DNA of 64,000 bases, from assembly GCA_020639255.1 (NCBI GenBank), contig JACKGZ010000001.1:310001-374000 (forward strand), read 5' to 3'. The notes under the pieces were generated by a model. The model was not told the DNA's origin. It worked only from the letters and a program-made list of their open reading frames with translations, and searched no databases. The stretch comes from Phycisphaera sp. (GTDB taxonomy: Bacteria > Planctomycetota > Phycisphaerae > Phycisphaerales > UBA1924). A program made the translations under genes and the position numbers. Shown one piece after another: positions 17,230-25,879 of this stretch (positions are counted from its first letter, which is position 1; each line of letters begins with the position of its first letter).

Positions 17230-18194
17230 GACGCGGGGTGGAGGCGATCCCACTCACGCTTTGTGCGCTCGTTGGCTTCGCGCGCGGCGGCGGCCTTACC
17301 GATGATGAGCGAGCGGTGCTCGAACTTGCGGAGGAAGCGTCTGAATTCTTTGGTGCCGTGACGCGGGTAGCCGGTGAGCATGGACTTGATGTAGCCGGTG
17401 AGTATCCCGAGGCCGCCGATAACGACGGGACGCTCTTTCATGCGGTATGCGGTGACGGCGAGCATGTAGACGGGTCCGGTGCCCATGTACCACTTGGCGC
17501 GTCCCCAGCGCTGGCGGCCGTGGAAGATACCTTTATAAGAGGATCCCATGAGTCGGCGGTGGATGATGCGCAGCTCGGGGTGTTCCTCGCTCTGGGCAAT
17601 CCAGCCCTTCATTCGGCACATGTGCCCGTCGATGCCGTCCCAGCCGACTTCCTCGGCGAAGCGCCCGATATCCTCGAAGGCTTCGACACGGAAGAACTTG
17701 GCGTTGCCGACGGCGTTCTCGTCGCCGGTGGGCTCGGGTTCGAGCTCGCCGGAGGGGAGACGGAAGTAGAGCTTGCCCGAGTAGTTCCCATAACGCGGGT
17801 GCGAGTTCATCTTGTCCATGACGAGCTCGAAGTAGCGGGGCGGGAACTCGAGGTCGGCGTCGATCTTGCAGACGAAGTCGAAGTCGTCGGTGTTGATTTG
17901 CGCGTAGCCCTCGTTGAAGGCGGCGATGACGCCCGGGCCGACGCGGCGCTCGCCGGTGTTCTTGCGATGGTGGACCTTGAACCACGGGTACTTGTTCTCG
18001 GCCTCTGCGAGGATGCGGGGCGTGTCGTCGGTGGAGCCGTCATCGACGAAGAGGCAGAGTGTGGGCGGCTCGGTCTGGGCGGCGAGTGAGTCGATGGTGG
18101 CCTGGGCGTGATCGGCCTCGTCCTTGCACGGGCAGATGAGCGCGTAGCGGCGTCCGGGAACTGCGGCTTTGGGCTGTGGTCTCTGGTCGCTCAT
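17226..18194 (-). CDS. family 2 glycosyltransferase
   Basis: A 322-residue GT-A-fold transferase. It has CPCKDEADHAQATIDSLAAQ, LFVDDGSTDDTPRI (the nucleotide-sugar binding DDGS region) and VCKIDADLEFPPRYFE, where DAD fits the DxD metal site. A later region contains GWDGIDGHMCRMKGW and a possible membrane-associated C-terminus (VVIGGLGILTGYIKSMLTG). The start is the ATG at 18194; the open frame extends upstream, but that part is arginine-rich shadow sequence. It is the first gene of the minus-strand module A operon, reading away from the beta-helix protein across a 386-base divergent spacer. Donor and acceptor cannot be told from sequence. Confidence 0.88.
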   Translation of the reverse strand: MSDQRPQPKAAVPGRRYALICPCKDEADHAQATIDSLAAQTEPPTLCLFVDDGSTDDTPRILAEAENKYPWFKVHHRKNTGERRVGPGVIAAFNEGYAQINTDDFDFVCKIDADLEFPPRYFELVMDKMNSHPRYGNYSGKLYFRLPSGELEPEPTGDENAVGNAKFFRVEAFEDIGRFAEEVGWDGIDGHMCRMKGWIAQSEEHPELRIIHRRLMGSSYKGIFHGRQRWGRAKWYMGTGPVYMLAVTAYRMKERPVVIGGLGILTGYIKSMLTGYPRHGTKEFRRFLRKFEHRSLIIGKAAAAREANERTKREWDRLHPAS

Positions 18195-18580
18195 GCTCTT
18201 GCATCGTTCCTGGTTTGTGCCCGTACCACGGTATCGGCGTCCGAGCGGTTTGGGCTCATCTCGGGGCTTTACCCTGTTTGTCGCGCGGATGTCCGAGAAC
18301 TCGCTGTGAATACAGCATCGTCTCGGATAACGGATGATCCCGCGAACGCACGGATGATCGGTCCTTCGCGGCGGTGGAGTTGCCCAGAGTGCCCATCCAA
18401 TGCCCGCGGCGCGGGTTTGGGTTGGGTCTGTGCGGGATATGGGGCTCTTGCGAATCAGAGCCCCTGCGCTGGGGATGCGGGCTCGGCGCTCGGGTGAGAC
18501 TCTCCGGGGGCTCAGGCCGGCTTCGGGAGCGGTCGATCCATGCCGTAAGCCTTGATGGGACAAGGCGTTCGGAGGTCGAA
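18195..18580. promoter_or_regulatory. divergent intergenic region with hairpins and a direct repeat
   Basis: No gene is seen in these 386 bases, which separate the module A operon (minus) from the beta-helix gene (plus). They contain a 10-base direct repeat ACGGATGATC at 18330-18339 and 18350-18359 (start-to-start 20 bases), an 8-bp hairpin GGGGCTCT/AGAGCCCC at 18441-18464, and a 6-bp hairpin GCCTTG/CAAGGC at 18549-18566, directly before the GGAGG ribosome site. Promoters for both directions are expected here. Confidence 0.5.
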
Positions 18581-20617
18581 ATGAACCTGACTCGCAAGTG
18601 GCAGGCGGCAACGCTCACACTCATGCTCAGTTCTGGTGCCTGCGTGGCACCCGCGGCAGCTCAATCGGCGGGGGATGACGTCGAGATGGAGCGGATCGTG
18701 ATCGCGCTGCCCAACGGCAAGCGGATCGTCCGATACGTGCCTCGCACGACCAAGACGGCTCCAGACAACTCCTCGGACAACAACACGTCCGGGAACAACA
18801 ACACCGGCGGCGGCAACGGAGACGGCAACACCGGGGACAACAACGCCGATTGGGTGCCCGATGACATCCCCGATGACCTTCAGAGGCAGGTCGCCCAGTG
18901 GCTCATGCTTTACCGCGCCGGCAACATGGCTGCCGATGCCAACGGTGACGGGCGGCTGACCCCGGCGGACTACTCCGCCTTCATCGAACACCTCAACGCC
19001 CACGGCGGGCAGGACGACGGGCCCGGTGGTGGGGGCTCGAACAACGCGGGCAACAACGACAACGGCGACAACAACAACGGCGACGACGACAACAGCGACG
19101 ACAACTCGGACAACAACACGCTCGATGGCTGGACCGAGCTCTCGCCCTCGGCCGAGAGCCGAGTGATCTACGTCTCAAGCTCGACGGGGAATGACTCCAA
19201 CGACGGGCTTTCGGAAGCGACACCGCTCCGGACGCTCGACCGCGGGCTTTCGAAGCTGCGTTCGGGCCAGCCTGATTGGCTTCTCTTCAAGCGGGGCGAC
19301 ACCTTCACGGGCACATTCGGGAACTTCCAGTTCGCCGGCATGAGCGCCGACAAGCCCTTGGTGGTCGGCGCTTACGGCAACGGCCCTCGCCCGAAGTTCT
19401 ACACCGGCGCAAGCCCGGCCTTCAACTTCTCCGGCTCTTTCGTGCGTGAGCACGTTGCGATCACAAGCCTGCACCTTGAGCCCGGGACCGGGCATCCCGC
19501 CGGCGGTATCCGCATGGTGACCGGGGCGGTCAAGGATGTTCTCGTCGAAGACTGCTACCTCAGCCAGTACTACGTGAACATCATCGTTCAGGGCGTCAGC
19601 ACCGACAAGATCGAGAACGTGCGTATCCGCCGGAACGTCATCCTCGACGCCCGCGGCTCGACGCACGCCCAGGCCATCTACGCTTCGCACACCCACGGCC
19701 TTCTGATCGAGGGCAACATCATCGACCGCAACGGCTGGGACAGTGACGCGGGTCGCTCGGCTTCGGCGACGATCTTCGCCCACAACTGCTACATCCAGCG
19801 CTCCACCGAGGGGCTCGTCTTCAAGAACAACATCGTCATGCGTGCCGGCTCGCACGGCATCCAGGCTCGCAAGGGCGGCATCCTCGAGGACAACATCTTC
19901 TACCAGAACCCGATGTCCATCATGATGGGCAACGAGGGCGGCCAGACCTACGAGACGCCCGTCTACGGCACGATCAAGCGCAACGTCATCCTCGAGGGTA
20001 TCGATATCAGCCCCGAGCTCCCTCGCGGCGACGGCATCGTGATCCAGCACACCGCGCAGATTGAGGTGACCGACAACATCCTCAGCAAGAATCTCAACGA
20101 CCCGAGCAGCGCCTACGGCATCTCGATCGACGGCCCGACCTCGGCGCCCGTCCGCAACGCGCTCATCGCCAACAACATCATCCACGACTGGGATCTGCCC
20201 TTCCGTGTGCGTGACAACGCTGTCAGCGTCGTGTTCCGTGACAACATCCTCACCAACGCCGACGACGACAAGCACCTGATCAAGCACCGCGATCCGAGCA
20301 CGTTGGATGCGGTGACGTACTCCGGGAACCGCTACCTCCGCGCCGGCAACCAGGACTGGTTCTCGGTGGGCAGCTCGGACCTGAGCCTGCCCGAGTGGGC
20401 GTCGCAGCACGCCGACAGCCCGCAGCTGCTCACGTCGCCCTTCGTGGACGACACCCGCACCTTCGACACCTACGCCCGTTCGATCGGTCTGTCCGGTGCA
20501 CCCGAACTGATCGAGGCGATGCGCGGCGTCCGCAAGGGCAACTGGGACGAGCGTCTGACTGCAGAGGCGATCGGCCGCTACTTCCGCGAGGGCTTCACCC
20601 TGACCGGATCGAACTGA
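18581..20617 (+). CDS. secreted right-handed beta-helix protein with dockerin-like module
   Basis: A 678-residue exported protein. The signal peptide ends near AAAQS (about residue 29). Two Asn/Asp/Gly-rich linkers (about 61-89 and 142-180) flank a calcium-loop motif DANGDGRLTPADY (119-131), like half of a dockerin or EF-hand. From about 195 to 640 there is a parallel beta-helix of pectate-lyase type (YVSSSTGNDSNDG, then repeated N-x-I-x-x-N strands such as RIRRNVILD, LIEGNIIDRNG, VFKNNIVM). The family includes polysaccharide lyases and epimerases, but no catalytic set was identified. The ATG at 18581 follows a perfect GGAGG. Placed beside EPS genes, it may modify or bind the polymer, which is inference. 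Confidence 0.82.
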   Translation: MNLTRKWQAATLTLMLSSGACVAPAAAQSAGDDVEMERIVIALPNGKRIVRYVPRTTKTAPDNSSDNNTSGNNNTGGGNGDGNTGDNNADWVPDDIPDDLQRQVAQWLMLYRAGNMAADANGDGRLTPADYSAFIEHLNAHGGQDDGPGGGGSNNAGNNDNGDNNNGDDDNSDDNSDNNTLDGWTELSPSAESRVIYVSSSTGNDSNDGLSEATPLRTLDRGLSKLRSGQPDWLLFKRGDTFTGTFGNFQFAGMSADKPLVVGAYGNGPRPKFYTGASPAFNFSGSFVREHVAITSLHLEPGTGHPAGGIRMVTGAVKDVLVEDCYLSQYYVNIIVQGVSTDKIENVRIRRNVILDARGSTHAQAIYASHTHGLLIEGNIIDRNGWDSDAGRSASATIFAHNCYIQRSTEGLVFKNNIVMRAGSHGIQARKGGILEDNIFYQNPMSIMMGNEGGQTYETPVYGTIKRNVILEGIDISPELPRGDGIVIQHTAQIEVTDNILSKNLNDPSSAYGISIDGPTSAPVRNALIANNIIHDWDLPFRVRDNAVSVVFRDNILTNADDDKHLIKHRDPSTLDAVTYSGNRYLRAGNQDWFSVGSSDLSLPEWASQHADSPQLLTSPFVDDTRTFDTYARSIGLSGAPELIEAMRGVRKGNWDERLTAEAIGRYFREGFTLTGSN

Positions 20618-20657
20618 GTCGAACCAACCCGACTGAGTCGGGGAGGAGAGAGCACCC

Positions 20658-20690
20658 GTCCGCGTGGGAAACCGCGCGGACGCGGCTTTT
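20658..20690 (+). terminator. intrinsic terminator after the beta-helix gene
   Basis: GTCCGCG / CGCGGAC stem (20658-20664 with 20675-20681) followed by GCGGC and a TTTT run at 20687-20690, 41 bases past the stop at 20617. Confidence 0.8.
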
Positions 20691-20843
20691 ATGGGCGGCG
20701 GTGGTTCGGCTTGCCTGTCGTGTCGGACTCGACGCGCGGACTATGCTGCTGGGGGGCCTGGGGTGCACAATCGGCGGCGTGATCTTGCCGATCATCAGCC
20801 TGAGTACACAGCCACAGACCCGTGAGACGAAGGTAGCCTGCGA

Positions 20844-22349
20844 GTGAGCGCCCTCAAGAACGACACGCTGATCGAGAGTGCTTCACCGATCGATGCGATG
20901 CGTCCGCCGAAGAAGCAGTCGCTCAAGGCGACGGCGGTCAAGGCATCGATGTGGACGATGGGCGGCTTTGCGCTCGGCAACTTCCTCCGGCTCGTCAGCA
21001 ACATCATCCTCGCCTACCTGCTCGTCGACAACATCGGCGCGCTCGGGCTGATGGCCCTCGTCAACGCTTTCCTCCAGGGCCTGCGGATGTTCTCCGACGT
21101 GGGGTTCAACCTCGGGCTGATCCAGCACCAGCGAGGCGAGGACAAGCATTTCGTCAGCACCGCCTGGACGCTCCAGGTTATCCGCGGTGTGGTGCTGTAC
21201 ACGGCCTGCTGGATCTTTGCCATCCCCTTTGCGAATTACTACGGCGAGCCGATTCTCGCGCAACTCATCCCGGTGACGGGCGTGATCACACTCCTGAACG
21301 GCTGCGCTTCTTCGGGCATGGTGCTCGCCAAACGCAACCTCGATGTCAAGAAGCTGACGCTCATCGAGCTGGGCACGCAGAGCGCCGGGCTTGTGGTCAT
21401 GATGGTCCTGGCGTTCCAGCACGCGAGCGTGTGGGCGCTGGTGGCGGGCAACATCACGGGAGCCGTGTTTCGGACGGTTGTATCGCACATCGTGTTCTCC
21501 GAGCACCGCGCCGCGATCGGGTGGAGCAACGCCGCCGCGAAGGATCTGCTGCGTTTCGGCGGGTGGATCTTCGTCGCGACGATTCTCACGTTCGTCACAT
21601 CGCAGATCGACAAGCTCGCGTTTGGCAAGGTGTTCAACGTGACGTGGCTCGGGATCTACGGCGTCGCGGCGACGTTCTCGACGGTGCCGATGCAGGCCGT
21701 GATGCGGCTTGGGAATCAGGTCGTGTTCCCGACGTACGCCAAGGTGATCAACCGCGGCGAGGATCTGTCGAAGGTGCTCGACCGCGTGCGCCAGCCGGTG
21801 CTGGTCGCGACGGGGCTGGCCGCCAGCGGCATGTTCGCGGCGGGCCCGTGGGCAGTGGAGTTGCTCTACCCGGTGAAGTTCTACGACGCGGGTTGGATGC
21901 TCCAGATCCTGGCGGTTGGCATGCTGATGCGGGTGCTGAGCGAGACGTCCAAGGCCGCGCTCATGGCGATCGGCAAACCCCGCGCGATCGCGACGGGGCA
22001 GGTGATGAAGATCATCGGCTTCGTGGTGCTCACGTGGGTCGGCTACCGGTACTGGGGCATGATGGGCTTCATCGCGGGCGTGGCGCTCTCGGATTGCTTC
22101 CAGTACGCCTCGATGGCGATCAATGCGACTCAGCGGGGGCTGCATGTGCTGCCCAAGGACGCCCGCACCTGCTGGCTGACGGTCGTCAGTTCGGCGCTGG
22201 GGATGTTCGCGGGTACGTTCGCGGCCTCGTTCATCGGGCACAACCGAGGGGCAGCGGTCGCCGGGGTGATCGCCGCGAGCCTCATGACCGGGCTGTTCTG
22301 GCTCCGCCCGCTGCACGCCTGCTACCGCGACCTGCGTCCGAGCCGATAA
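20844..22349 (+). CDS. Wzx-type polysaccharide flippase (MOP superfamily)
   Basis: Moves undecaprenyl-linked repeat units across the inner membrane. The 501-residue product has about 12-14 hydrophobic segments, beginning with ATAVKASMWTMGGFALGNF, a frequent N-terminal pattern of Wzx/RfbX flippases, and includes SQIDKLAFGKVF and GIYGVAATFSTVPMQAV. The start is GTG at 20844 after a GAAGG site. It is the first gene of a plus-strand EPS operon that continues to 29485, with 141 bases before the polymerase gene. Substrate specificity is not readable. Confidence 0.88.
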   Translation: MSALKNDTLIESASPIDAMRPPKKQSLKATAVKASMWTMGGFALGNFLRLVSNIILAYLLVDNIGALGLMALVNAFLQGLRMFSDVGFNLGLIQHQRGEDKHFVSTAWTLQVIRGVVLYTACWIFAIPFANYYGEPILAQLIPVTGVITLLNGCASSGMVLAKRNLDVKKLTLIELGTQSAGLVVMMVLAFQHASVWALVAGNITGAVFRTVVSHIVFSEHRAAIGWSNAAAKDLLRFGGWIFVATILTFVTSQIDKLAFGKVFNVTWLGIYGVAATFSTVPMQAVMRLGNQVVFPTYAKVINRGEDLSKVLDRVRQPVLVATGLAASGMFAAGPWAVELLYPVKFYDAGWMLQILAVGMLMRVLSETSKAALMAIGKPRAIATGQVMKIIGFVVLTWVGYRYWGMMGFIAGVALSDCFQYASMAINATQRGLHVLPKDARTCWLTVVSSALGMFAGTFAASFIGHNRGAAVAGVIAASLMTGLFWLRPLHACYRDLRPSR

Positions 22350-22490
22350 TCTCGGCGTTCTTGGGGCGGTTTCTTATGATTCGGGTCTCGTGGGCCGACA
22401 GTATCTGTGGGCTCGACCTGCGCGCTCGGGTCCGAGAATCGGGCGACTAGGATTGTGTGAGAGCCCAATTGGGAGTGTCGGTCTGCTGTC

Positions 22491-23996
22491 ATGACGCCAC
22501 AGGGTTACATCGCGCTGCTCGGGTGGTTCTTCGTCGGCGTGCCGGCGTTGTTCCTGTTTCTGCCCAAGCGGACGGCGGCCTTCAGCGGGCTGGTGATCGG
22601 CTGGCTCTTCCTGCCATGGGGGCACTTCCAGGTCGGTCCGCTCGACATCACCCGCAACGTTGCGGTGTCACTCAATGTCGTTCTCTGCATCGCGGTGTTC
22701 GATCCGATGCGATTCGTTCGTTTGCGTCCTTCGTGGTTCGATCTCCCGATCGTGGTCTGGTGCATCTCGCCGTTCTTTACATCGATCTCGAACGACCTCG
22801 GCGCCTACGACGGTGGCGCTGTGGTTCAGAGCCAGCTCTACATCTGGGGCCTGCCGTATCTCATCGGGCGTGTGTACGTCACCGACCTTGCGTCCATCAG
22901 GCACCTGGCGATGGTGTTTATTTTCGCCGCGATCCTGTATGTGCCCTTCATCCTGTGGGAGATCCGGTTCAGCCCTCGGCTGCATGAGGCGATCTATGGC
23001 TTCAAGACCTACGACCACGGTGGGACGGCTACACGGCGGTTCGGCGGATGGCGACCGCTGGTCTTTCAGCGTCACGGCCTGATGCTCGGCGTCCTGATGG
23101 CCTCGAGTACATTGCTGGCCTGCTGGCTCTGGTTTACCAAGTCCGTTCGGGTGTTTCCGCTCATGCCGCCGGGCATGCGGGGTCGGCAGGTCGTGCAGGA
23201 TCCGGAATCGGGTCGTGCGCGCGTGATCGATGCGGTCGGGCCGACGATGGTGTTCTGGCCGATCGTTGTCGGGCTGCTGGGCATCTTTGTGCTCTGCCGG
23301 GCGCTCAACGGGCTGCTTGTGTTTGCGCTCGCCTGCGGGGCACTCGGCGTGATGCGGGTGCTCAAGCTTCGGATTCCGCTCGTGGGCTTTGCGCTCATCC
23401 CGTTTCTGTTCGCCGGCGCCCGCATTGCTCAGCAGTACACCACATTGAACTTTGACGAGCCGATGGTCGAAGCGGTGGCGAAGCTCGATGAGGACCGCGC
23501 CGGCTCGATCGCGTTCCGCTTCGAGAATGAGCAGATGCTCACCGAGAAAGCCCTCGAACGTCCGATGCTCGGGTGGGGGGGCTGGGGGCGCAACCGCGTC
23601 TATGACGACGATGACAACGATCTGACCGTGACCGACGGCTACTGGGTGATCACGCTCGGTCAGAACGGCTTTGTCGGGCTTATCGCGAGCTTCCTTACGC
23701 TGCTGGTCCCGGTCTTCCTGCTCCTTAAGCGGCACGATGCCGAGACGCTGTTCTCGCCGCAGTACGCGGCCGCGTCCGGTCTGGCTGCGGTGCTGTGTAT
23801 GTACGCGGTGGACTGCCTTCCCAACTCGATGCTGAACCCGATGTATGTGATGGCCGCGGGCGGGCTCATCGGACTGCTTGTCAACGAGAAATCCATGAAA
23901 AGAACGCGTGCCCTGCAGGGTTCGTACAGCCGCGACCTGCGTGCGCGTGCCGTTCGGGGGCACTCTTTGGCGCCTGCGAAGCCCGGCAATTCATGA
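22491..23996 (+). CDS. O-antigen ligase/polymerase-like membrane protein (Wzy-like)
   Basis: A 501-residue polytopic protein with roughly 11-12 hydrophobic segments. A long extracytoplasmic loop in the C-terminal half contains GWGGWGRNRVYDDDD followed by a TDGYWVITLGQNGFVGL stretch, which matches the usual GxG...N-x-(F/Y)-x-x-x-L-x-x-x-G-x-x-G pattern of Wzy polymerases and WaaL ligases. Its place between Wzx and glycosyltransferases supports a repeat-unit polymerase role in the Wzy-dependent pathway. The last 30 residues are basic and cytoplasmic. The family diverges rapidly, so ligase versus polymerase cannot be settled from sequence. Confidence 0.78.
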   Translation: MTPQGYIALLGWFFVGVPALFLFLPKRTAAFSGLVIGWLFLPWGHFQVGPLDITRNVAVSLNVVLCIAVFDPMRFVRLRPSWFDLPIVVWCISPFFTSISNDLGAYDGGAVVQSQLYIWGLPYLIGRVYVTDLASIRHLAMVFIFAAILYVPFILWEIRFSPRLHEAIYGFKTYDHGGTATRRFGGWRPLVFQRHGLMLGVLMASSTLLACWLWFTKSVRVFPLMPPGMRGRQVVQDPESGRARVIDAVGPTMVFWPIVVGLLGIFVLCRALNGLLVFALACGALGVMRVLKLRIPLVGFALIPFLFAGARIAQQYTTLNFDEPMVEAVAKLDEDRAGSIAFRFENEQMLTEKALERPMLGWGGWGRNRVYDDDDNDLTVTDGYWVITLGQNGFVGLIASFLTLLVPVFLLLKRHDAETLFSPQYAAASGLAAVLCMYAVDCLPNSMLNPMYVMAAGGLIGLLVNEKSMKRTRALQGSYSRDLRARAVRGHSLAPAKPGNS

Positions 23997-24011
23997 TGGA
24001 GCGAGTGTTCA

Positions 24012-24998
24012 TTGCGGGATGCACCAGCTGACACAACGAAACGACTGGCCGTGGTGGTTCTGAACTACAAGACGCCGGGCTTGGTTTCTGATTGTCTCGC
24101 GACGCTTGCGCAGGAGCTCGACCACGCGCACGACGTTGCGGTCGTCGTGGACAATTGCTCGGGTGATGGGTCGGCCGATCAGATCGAATCGTCACTCAAT
24201 GAGAATGGATGGAATGAGTGGGCCGTGCTCGTGCGTTCCGAGGTGAATGGCGGCTTCAGTGCGGGCAACAACGTGGGCATGCAGGCCGTCGACGCGGAGA
24301 ACTACCTTCTGCTCAACAGCGACACGCTTGTCCGCCCCGGCGCGATCGCCGAGCTGCTCCGTGCGATGGACAAGAACCCGAAGGCCGGCCTCATCGGCCC
24401 CCGACTCGAATGGCCCGACGCCGAGCCGCAGAACTCTTGCTTCCGCGACAAGAACATCTGGAGCGAGCTGATCGCCGGCGCGCAGTCCGGCCCGATCACG
24501 AAGCTGTTCGCCTCGCACGACGTCTCGATGGGCATCTTCGACGAGCCGACGAATGCCGACTGGGTGAGCTTCGCGTGCGTGCTGATCCGGCGTGAGGTGA
24601 TCGATCGTGTCGGGCTGATGGACGAGGGGTACTTCATGTACTTCGAGGACGCCGACTACTGCCGGCTCGCGCGCCGGGCGGGGTACGACGTCCTGCACTG
24701 GCCCGCGGCCCGTGTGGTGCACCTGCGGGGCGGCTCGTCGCCCGTGAAGTCCTATGCCGCCGCCCGCAAGCGTCTGCCGGCGTACTTCTACGCTTCGCGC
24801 ACGCGCTACTTTGTCAAGTTCGGCGGGAAGCTCGGCCTGATCGCCGCCAATACGACGTGGACGATCGGTTGGCTCATGGCGCTCGCGCGGCGCGTCTTTC
24901 AGGGCCGCCGCATCGGCACACCCGACCGGGCGCTGCGTGACAACTGGACGGCGTTCGGCTCGCCCATGCGTCGCTGGCGACCGGGAGGAGCGCGATGA
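24012..24998 (+). CDS. family 2 glycosyltransferase (rhamnosyltransferase-like)
   Basis: A 328-residue GT2 enzyme of the WcaA/RfbF-like group. It shows VVVLNYKTPGLVSDCL, VVDNCSGDGSADQ, NGGFSAGNNVGM, LLLNSDTLVRPGAI (DxD-like site) and DEGYFMYFEDADYCRLARRAGY. This set is common among enzymes adding rhamnose or other deoxy sugars, which would fit the rfb genes at the start of the window. I chose the TTG at 24012, preceded by GGAGCGAG, because the nearby ATGs at 23993 and 23996 are out of frame. The stop overlaps the sulfotransferase start (ATGA). Confidence 0.88.
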   Translation: MRDAPADTTKRLAVVVLNYKTPGLVSDCLATLAQELDHAHDVAVVVDNCSGDGSADQIESSLNENGWNEWAVLVRSEVNGGFSAGNNVGMQAVDAENYLLLNSDTLVRPGAIAELLRAMDKNPKAGLIGPRLEWPDAEPQNSCFRDKNIWSELIAGAQSGPITKLFASHDVSMGIFDEPTNADWVSFACVLIRREVIDRVGLMDEGYFMYFEDADYCRLARRAGYDVLHWPAARVVHLRGGSSPVKSYAAARKRLPAYFYASRTRYFVKFGGKLGLIAANTTWTIGWLMALARRVFQGRRIGTPDRALRDNWTAFGSPMRRWRPGGAR

Positions 24999-25879
24999 CG
25001 CTCCCGAACTTCGTTGTCATCGGCGCCATGAAGTGCGCCACCACGACTCTCGCGGTGCAGCTCGCGGCGCAGGATGGCGTGTTTATTTCCGATCCGAAAG
25101 AGCCCAATTTCTTCAGCAACGACGAGATCTACGCCAAGGGTACGTCGTGGTATGAGTCGCTCTTTGAAAGCGCCGAAGGGTGCTCGCTCGTCGGCGAAGC
25201 GAGCACGCACTACACCAAGCTTCCGACATACTCCCAGACGATCGAGCGTTTCAGGGCCGTGCTTCCGGACGTGAAGCTGATCTACGTCATGCGTCACCCG
25301 ATCGACCGTGTGATCTCGCAGTACATGCACGAGTGGTCGCAGCGGCTCGTCTCGGGTCCGATCGACGACGAACTCGCCGGCAACCCGTGGATCGTGGACT
25401 ACGGGCGCTACGCGATGCAGATCCGGCCGTGGCTGGATGCGTTCGGGCCTCAGCGCGTGCTGCCCGTGTTCAACGAGCGTCTGCGCGTCGAGCCGCAGGC
25501 CGAGCTTGAGCGTGTGTGCGCGTTCCTCGGCTACACCGGGACACCCGCCTGGGTCGACGAGGGCGATCAAAATGTCTCTGGCGAACGCATGCGCAAGAGC
25601 CCGCTTCGCGACGCGGTGCTCAATGCTCCGGGGCTGAAGCAGATCCGGCGCGGGCTCGTGCCCAAGAGCCTGCGCGACCGGGCCAAGGGTCTCTGGCGGA
25701 TGAAGGATCGCCCCGAGCTCTCACCCGCGGTGCGAGGCATGCTCGAAACACTCTACAACGAAGACCTCTGCGAGCTTTCGTCGATGCTCGGCCTCGATGA
25801 GCCGCTCACCTGCGCGAACTTCAAGTCGATCACCGCGGGGCAGGTCATGGCTTTCGCTCCGGCCGGGAGCATGGCATGA
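24995..25879 (+). CDS. PAPS-dependent sulfotransferase
   Basis: Predicted to move sulfate from 3'-phosphoadenosine-5'-phosphosulfate to a carbohydrate hydroxyl or amine. The 294-residue protein has the 5'-phosphosulfate loop IGAMKCATTTL (residues 9-19) and the 3'-phosphate-binding segment VMRHPIDRVISQYMHEW (about 95-111), as in heparan-type sulfotransferases. It lies between two GT2 genes with ATGA overlaps on both sides, so it is part of the EPS operon rather than a chance insertion. A sulfated polymer is therefore predicted; the acceptor is unknown. Confidence 0.88.
   Translation: MTLPNFVVIGAMKCATTTLAVQLAAQDGVFISDPKEPNFFSNDEIYAKGTSWYESLFESAEGCSLVGEASTHYTKLPTYSQTIERFRAVLPDVKLIYVMRHPIDRVISQYMHEWSQRLVSGPIDDELAGNPWIVDYGRYAMQIRPWLDAFGPQRVLPVFNERLRVEPQAELERVCAFLGYTGTPAWVDEGDQNVSGERMRKSPLRDAVLNAPGLKQIRRGLVPKSLRDRAKGLWRMKDRPELSPAVRGMLETLYNEDLCELSSMLGLDEPLTCANFKSITAGQVMAFAPAGSMA

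Noticed and set aside
18760..19120. Repetitive AAC/GAC-rich stretches that resemble a short repeat array
   Set aside because: They are in-frame codons for Asn/Asp/Gly linkers of the beta-helix protein; there are no regular repeats with unique spacers, so this is not a CRISPR.
20883..22316. 477-codon minus-strand open frame opposite the Wzx gene
   Set aside because: Highly charged translation with no membrane segments or motifs; the plus strand encodes a clear flippase.
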